A DNA stretch of 64,000 nt from Copromyces sp. CBS 386.78 (taxonomy: Eukaryota > Ascomycota > Sordariomycetes > Sordariales > Sordariaceae). The notes beneath the pieces are model-generated. The model ran no database searches and was not told where the DNA came from. It saw only the letters and a list, made by a program, of their open reading frames with translations. The translations under genes and the position numbers were made by a program. Shown here in pieces: positions 63,501 through 64,000 of the stretch. Each line of letters begins with the position of its first letter. Positions within the stretch are counted from its first letter, which is position 1. The DNA is taken from positions 248,001 through 312,000 of the forward strand of contig MU839129.1 of NCBI GenBank assembly GCA_030685235.1. Reading direction: 5' to 3'.

Positions 63501-64000
63501 ATGGCTGGACCACGAGTTCTCGCGGCCAATGTCATGCGGGCCGTGCCTCGCATTGGGGCCCGTTTCCATGTGGCGACGGCCTCTGCCACGGCTTCGCTTT
63601 TGCGACTCGGCGCACAAGCTGGAGGCAGACTGAGCTTGACCAGAGCTCCCAGCCATTGTCTCCGAGTAGCATCTTATTCCTCCTCTGCAGGTCAGCATAC
63701 TTTGTCTACTTAGCTTCCAGAAGCTCTAACCAGACTCGGACTCTAAAAACAACGCAAAACAAAAGGTGGTGCTGCTAGCTCCCCTCCCCCACCTTCGGCC
63801 TCCTCCAACAGCTCGCGACCGGCCACCATCGAGGTCAATGGCAAGACCTACACCACCGACGAATGGTACAACGTTCCCCAGACCGTCCTCGCCCTCACGG
63901 GCCGCAAGCTTCATCTCCAGAAAGACCACCCCGTTGCCATCACCCGCCAGATCATCGAGTCCAAGTTCCCCACAGCCACCTACAAGCGCTACAATGAGTT
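63501..64000 (+). CDS. msf1: Mitochondrial phenylalanyl-tRNA synthetase, 5' part
   Basis: Monomeric enzyme charging mitochondrial tRNA-Phe. The window holds exon 1 (63501-63690) and the first part of exon 2 (from 63766), joined over a 75-nt intron (gtcagc...caaaag). The N-terminus is a mitochondrial presequence (MAGPRVLAANVMRAVPRIGA, Arg/Ser/Ala-rich, no acids). A Pro/Ser linker leads to the start of the family core: TIEVNGKTYTTDEWYNVPQT, VLALTGRKLHLQKDHPVAIT, RQIIESKF. This matches the N-terminal end of Msf1/FARS2 proteins. The catalytic motifs would lie beyond the window edge, so completeness cannot be judged. Confidence 0.85.

Overview
The window looks like nuclear DNA of a filamentous ascomycete, most likely Neurospora or a close relative in the Sordariaceae. 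The evidence is mostly short introns of about 50-140 nt with GTAAGT/GTATGT-type donors and CTAAC-like branch sites, genes separated by 0.3-4 kb leaders and spacers on both strands, a 626-residue GH15 glucoamylase, and the order gpd-1 / hda-1 / gla-1. From memory, unverified, this matches a block of Neurospora crassa linkage group II. I saw no transposon, rRNA, CRISPR-like array or clearly RIP-mutated block.

Left part (1-18 kb): the end of an unidentified gene; a gene-poor stretch with an old ~315-bp tandem duplication; a small broken gene beside a 10-N assembly gap; two large low-complexity nuclear-type proteins in tandem, one with an AT-hook and 34-residue acidic repeats, the other Q/N-rich and cut by a single in-frame amber codon; and a divergent pair of small hypothetical genes.

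Middle (18-45 kb): glyceraldehyde-3-phosphate dehydrogenase (gpd-1) with a pyrimidine-rich leader; an SR/GDR-repeat protein; a hypothetical protein with an apparent one-base frameshift; class II histone deacetylase HDA-1; ribosome-biogenesis factor Brx1; a Rab11/Ypt31 GTPase with a 13-nt micro-exon; and a 1,443-residue chromodomain protein. HDA-1 and a chromodomain protein lying about 7.5 kb apart is notable because class II HDACs work with chromodomain proteins in heterochromatin.

Right part (45-64 kb): a signal-peptide-bearing DJ-1/PfpI-like protein preceded by a near-perfect 113-bp direct repeat; two small proteins; the tri-snRNP protein Snu66/SART-1; secreted glucoamylase gla-1; tRNA-Arg(ACG); the mitochondrial GrpE factor Mge1 diverging from RNA polymerase II subunit Rpb3; a mitochondrial dicarboxylate carrier diverging from mitochondrial phenylalanyl-tRNA synthetase, which runs off the right edge.

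Most identified genes are housekeeping and are not an operon or cluster. Points worth a second look are the interrupted frames (amber codon, two frameshift cases, an SR gene without an in-frame AUG), the fast-evolving internal repeats, the two tandem duplications in non-coding DNA, the stop-free introns of length 3n, and the chromodomain protein. I saw nothing that clearly qualifies as a new biological system.
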